A stretch of 64,000 nt of DNA from JAAXHF01 sp963665955. GTDB lineage: Bacteria > Desulfobacterota > Binatia > Bin18. Position 1 is the stretch's first letter, and each line of letters starts with the position of its first letter. Positions 61,488-64,000 of this stretch are shown piece by piece. The stretch covers positions 372,001 through 436,000 of the forward strand of contig OZ246887.1 of NCBI GenBank assembly GCA_965231765.1, given 5' to 3'. The translations under genes and the position numbers were made by a program. A model generated the notes under the pieces. It was not told the DNA's origin and did no database searches. It worked only from the letters and a program-made list of their open reading frames with translations.

Positions 61488-62615
61488 TCAGCTCAGTTTG
61501 TAGAACTGGAGGGCGCTTTCGGCCAGGACCTGGCGCCTCATGTTCTCAGGAAGTTTCTCGGCAATCTGAGCCGGGGCACCGGGGAAGAATCCATCAGGAT
61601 GGGGATAGTCGGTCGCCCACAGAATCTTGTGTGGCCCAAGATACTCCGCGAGATAGGCAAGACTGCCTTCGACCGGCTCAAAGGAAACCCAGCATTGACG
61701 CTGAAAATACTCGCTTGGTTTCAGCCGCAGCCCGGAGTCATCAAACACGTCGCCGTCTTGGAAGTGGCGGTCCATACGGTCCAACCACCCGGCCATCCAA
61801 CCCCCGCCTGATTCAAGAAAGGCAATCCGGACCTTGGGAAAACGCTCGCACACGCCTCCCCAGATCACACTCACGCAGCCGAGCATCATTTCCATAGTGT
61901 GCGAAACGATATGCTTCGCACCATGACTCGTGACCCGATCGACGCCCATGGCTGGTGTCGCCCCAGGCCCTTCATGCACCCCGGTCCCCTCATGCAGGCC
62001 AATCGCAAAGTCGAGGTCCTGTGCCTCAGCCCAGAACGGTTCGTAGTCCACATGGTCAAGCGAACGACCGTGATACGGATCGGGACGGACAAAGCCGCTC
62101 CGCATGCCGAGTTCCTTGCGGGCATAACGCATCTCAGCGATCGCCAGCTCGACCGACTGCAACGGCAACATCGCCGCGCCAAAGAGGCGATCTGGATACG
62201 GCTTGCAGTAATCCGCAAGCCAGCGGTTATAGGCACGACACAGTGCCGCCGCCAACGACGGATCACTCGCTGCCCCGCAGAACAGACCCAGCGTCGGATA
62301 CAGAACCACGGCATCAATGCCATCCAGATCCATGTCCGGGATACGCGCGTGGGGATCGAAGCCGCCCTTCCTACCCTCAACGTACCTGATATTCGTCGGG
62401 GCTGCTCCCTGCCGAGCGCCAATGGCCCCGGCAAAGCCGAGCCCCTTAGGTCCCCCCAGCACTTTACCTTCGATACGTAACCGCTCTTGCCCATCGGTAT
62501 CGACGAAGAGCTGGGGCGCCCGATCGCGGTAGGCTGGATCCATATAGTCCTGCCAAAAGTCGGGCGGCTCTAACACGTGACCGTCGGCGTCGATAATGTT
62601 GTATGTGCGGCTCAT
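61488..62615 (-). CDS. Amidohydrolase-2 family metal-dependent hydrolase/decarboxylase
   Basis: A 375-residue TIM-barrel amidohydrolase: YNIIDADGHVLEPPDFWQDY (the usual D-A-D-G-H start), DLDGIDAVVLYPTLGLF, SHTMEMMLGCVSVIWGGVCE, and KILWATDYPHPDGFFPGAPA with the conserved metal-site Asp. The family includes gamma-resorcylate-type decarboxylases and hydrolases. AAAAGGAGG precedes the ATG at 62615. Confidence 0.85.
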   Translation of the reverse strand: MSRTYNIIDADGHVLEPPDFWQDYMDPAYRDRAPQLFVDTDGQERLRIEGKVLGGPKGLGFAGAIGARQGAAPTNIRYVEGRKGGFDPHARIPDMDLDGIDAVVLYPTLGLFCGAASDPSLAAALCRAYNRWLADYCKPYPDRLFGAAMLPLQSVELAIAEMRYARKELGMRSGFVRPDPYHGRSLDHVDYEPFWAEAQDLDFAIGLHEGTGVHEGPGATPAMGVDRVTSHGAKHIVSHTMEMMLGCVSVIWGGVCERFPKVRIAFLESGGGWMAGWLDRMDRHFQDGDVFDDSGLRLKPSEYFQRQCWVSFEPVEGSLAYLAEYLGPHKILWATDYPHPDGFFPGAPAQIAEKLPENMRRQVLAESALQFYKLS

Positions 62616-62787
62616 CGAAGTCCTCCTTTTGTATGAGTTCCCCAATGACATATTCTAGTGACACTTTCTACTGTGACCGTCGAAATCCGTTGCAAAGTCC
62701 GCTGCGTAGGAGTCACAGCCTATTCGTATATGTATGAATATCGGCTGGCTCAGGAACAAGCTGGAGCCAGCCTGGAAATTACCCTCA

Positions 62788-63570
62788 CTATCTCCGATCA
62801 ATAAACACCCGCTCTTTGGCGACCCACATTGCTGAACGCGAGAAATCAATGAAGTGCGATTCATCCTCAACGGCGATTTCCCCTGCTCGTTGTCCTTCTG
62901 GGGTGCGTCCTATTGCCATGAACTCAGCACGATCGAACCACGCTTCAGCATGACCGATATAGGAATCAACTATAGTTCCTCGGCTGGCCCGGAGCTGCTG
63001 TTCGATATCATCTGCGTAGCGATGAACTTGGAAGTAGCGTTGCATCCGCATGCTCGGCGCTACACCACGAATAAGCGGGCCGTGATTGGTACGCCAGTAC
63101 AGCTGCGCCTCGTCCATACTCAGATTCGACGGATGCCTCAGACAAAAGAACAGCTTCAACAAACTGCTATTCTCCCGCGCCACCATCTCTTCTGGAGTCG
63201 GGTTGACCTGTGGATATTCATAATTGAACCAGAGCGGCGACTGAGGCAGATCAATGAACCGGGCTTCATCTTCGACAAGCTCTTTGCCTGCCGCTTTACC
63301 TGCCTCAGTGTCAGACGCGGCAAGCAGTGCAGCGCGTGTGGTCCACCATAGTTCAGCCACACCATCATACACGGGTTCCATTCCGCCACGTGCGTCAGCC
63401 AGCTGGTCGTTGATCGGGTCATCTAAAGTATGGACTTGGACATAGCGGTGGATACCAAGGTCGGTGGCATGCGAAGCCACCAACGGGCCATGCACTTCGC
63501 GCCAGTATTGCTGGAATTCAGCCCGTGCCATGCCGGGTTTACGGCGTAAGACAAATGTTAAACGAATCAT
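62788..63570 (-). CDS. Double EthD-domain protein
   Basis: A 260-residue protein with two EthD-like dimeric alpha+beta barrel domains: MIRLTFVLRRKPGMARAEFQ with YWREVHGPLVASHATD and, in the second half, LLKLFFCLRHPSNLSMDEAQ with YWRTNHGPLIRGVAP. EthD-like proteins are small enzymes or helpers in ether and aromatic degradation. The tandem fusion mimics the natural dimer. AAGGAGG precedes the ATG. Confidence 0.82.
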   Translation of the reverse strand: MIRLTFVLRRKPGMARAEFQQYWREVHGPLVASHATDLGIHRYVQVHTLDDPINDQLADARGGMEPVYDGVAELWWTTRAALLAASDTEAGKAAGKELVEDEARFIDLPQSPLWFNYEYPQVNPTPEEMVARENSSLLKLFFCLRHPSNLSMDEAQLYWRTNHGPLIRGVAPSMRMQRYFQVHRYADDIEQQLRASRGTIVDSYIGHAEAWFDRAEFMAIGRTPEGQRAGEIAVEDESHFIDFSRSAMWVAKERVFIDRR

Positions 63571-63670
63571 GAGAGCCCTCCTTGTAGGCGTCGTGTGTGT
63601 GCTGCCGTCGAGTCTTCTCCGGCTCTATTATACGCGGGCTCCCTGTCCTCCCACCCCAGCCGACTCCAGA

Positions 63671-64000
63671 TCAGAGAGCGTGTGTCAACTCCTCTAGCGG
63701 CTCGATAGAAGGTTTTTGCCTGCGCCAGCGTCTCCTTTTCTGCGTCCGTGGTTTACGTTCCATTCGATAAAAGACGGCATACAATACCGGCAAGACAATC
63801 AGTGTCAGCAACGTAGCAAACCCCAAACCAAAGATAATGGTCACCGCCATGCTCTCAAAAAAGGCATTGAAGACAAGCGGAATCATGCCCAACATCGTCG
63901 TCAGAGCAGCCATGGTAACGGGACGCATACGACTCACCGACGCATCAAAAATGGCGTCGTACTGGGCCTTGTCGCCAGACTCAGCTTCGAGCTTGATTTG
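63671..64000 (-). CDS. RND efflux pump (AcrB-type), C-terminal part
   Basis: The last ~109 residues of an RND transporter: SRMRPVTMAALTTMLGMIPL (typical TM11 region), SMAVTIIFGLGFATLLTLIV and LPVLYAVFYRMERKPRTQKR (TM12 and basic tail). The gene continues beyond the right edge. Such pumps export drugs or hydrophobic compounds by proton antiport together with an adaptor and an outer-membrane channel. Confidence 0.85.
   Translation of the reverse strand, partial: QIKLEAESGDKAQYDAIFDASVSRMRPVTMAALTTMLGMIPLVFNAFFESMAVTIIFGLGFATLLTLIVLPVLYAVFYRMERKPRTQKRRRWRRQKPSIEPLEELTHAL

Overview
The window reads as chromosomal DNA of an uncultured, moderately GC-rich environmental bacterium. Many genes belong to acyl-CoA, ketone and aromatic or terpenoid catabolism: CaiB/BaiF CoA-transferases, crotonases, an acyl-CoA dehydrogenase, two Baeyer-Villiger monooxygenases, a Rieske oxygenase, luciferase-like and Ddn-like flavin/F420-type enzymes, several GSTs, amidohydrolases and MMPL exporters. 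This mix fits Tectomicrobia/Entotheonella-like or Binatota-like lineages. That is an inference from gene content only, because there is no rRNA or other marker gene here. I saw no tRNA, rRNA or CRISPR array.

Layout. 1-5.5 kb: YbaK-like protein, serine hydrolase, hydantoinase-B-type enzyme and D-aminoacylase-type amidohydrolase, all on the minus strand; the last two have near-identical promoters. 5.6-11.4 kb: a GST divergent from an acyl-CoA operon (Ltp/thiolase-like protein, DUF35 zinc-ribbon protein, SnoaL-like protein, CoA-transferase), then a Gal80-like oxidoreductase. 11.6-21.6 kb: three MMPL transporters with a small monooxygenase, a GST-like protein and a TetR regulator whose upstream region has two palindromic operators. 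22.8-29.8 kb: a graveyard of gene pieces, including a toxin-antitoxin pair linked to an integron-type attC site, two more attC-like relics, and pieces of a symporter, HigA, a phytanoyl-CoA dioxygenase, LLM proteins and an amidohydrolase. 29.8-33.3 kb: an AT-richer, probably transferred pair of a short UvrA-type ABC protein and a serine hydrolase, translationally coupled.

33.4-45 kb is the most unusual part. A MaoC/hot-dog gene ends in a 100-bp sequence that recurs 9,136 bp downstream. Between the copies lies an accessory island with five copies of a palindromic motif (ATAAT-N5-ATTAT followed by CAGACGCA), two homologous ~185-nt structured RNA candidates that each end in a strong intrinsic terminator, small secreted and membrane proteins, a pentapeptide-repeat protein, and a two-gene operon of P-loop ATPases. 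That operon is driven by a consensus promoter covered by three CAACAA-N2-TTGTTG palindromes. At the far edge, an alcohol dehydrogenase plus the 100-bp copy appear to sit inside a SnoaL-like gene whose two halves remain on either side.

45-64 kb returns to catabolism: sulfotransferase, crotonase, double CoA-transferase, two Baeyer-Villiger monooxygenases, Ddn-like proteins, a YghU-type GST, crotonase plus acyl-CoA dehydrogenase, a cupin, a methyltransferase, a Rieske oxygenase, an amidohydrolase, a double EthD protein, and the C-terminus of an RND pump at the right edge.
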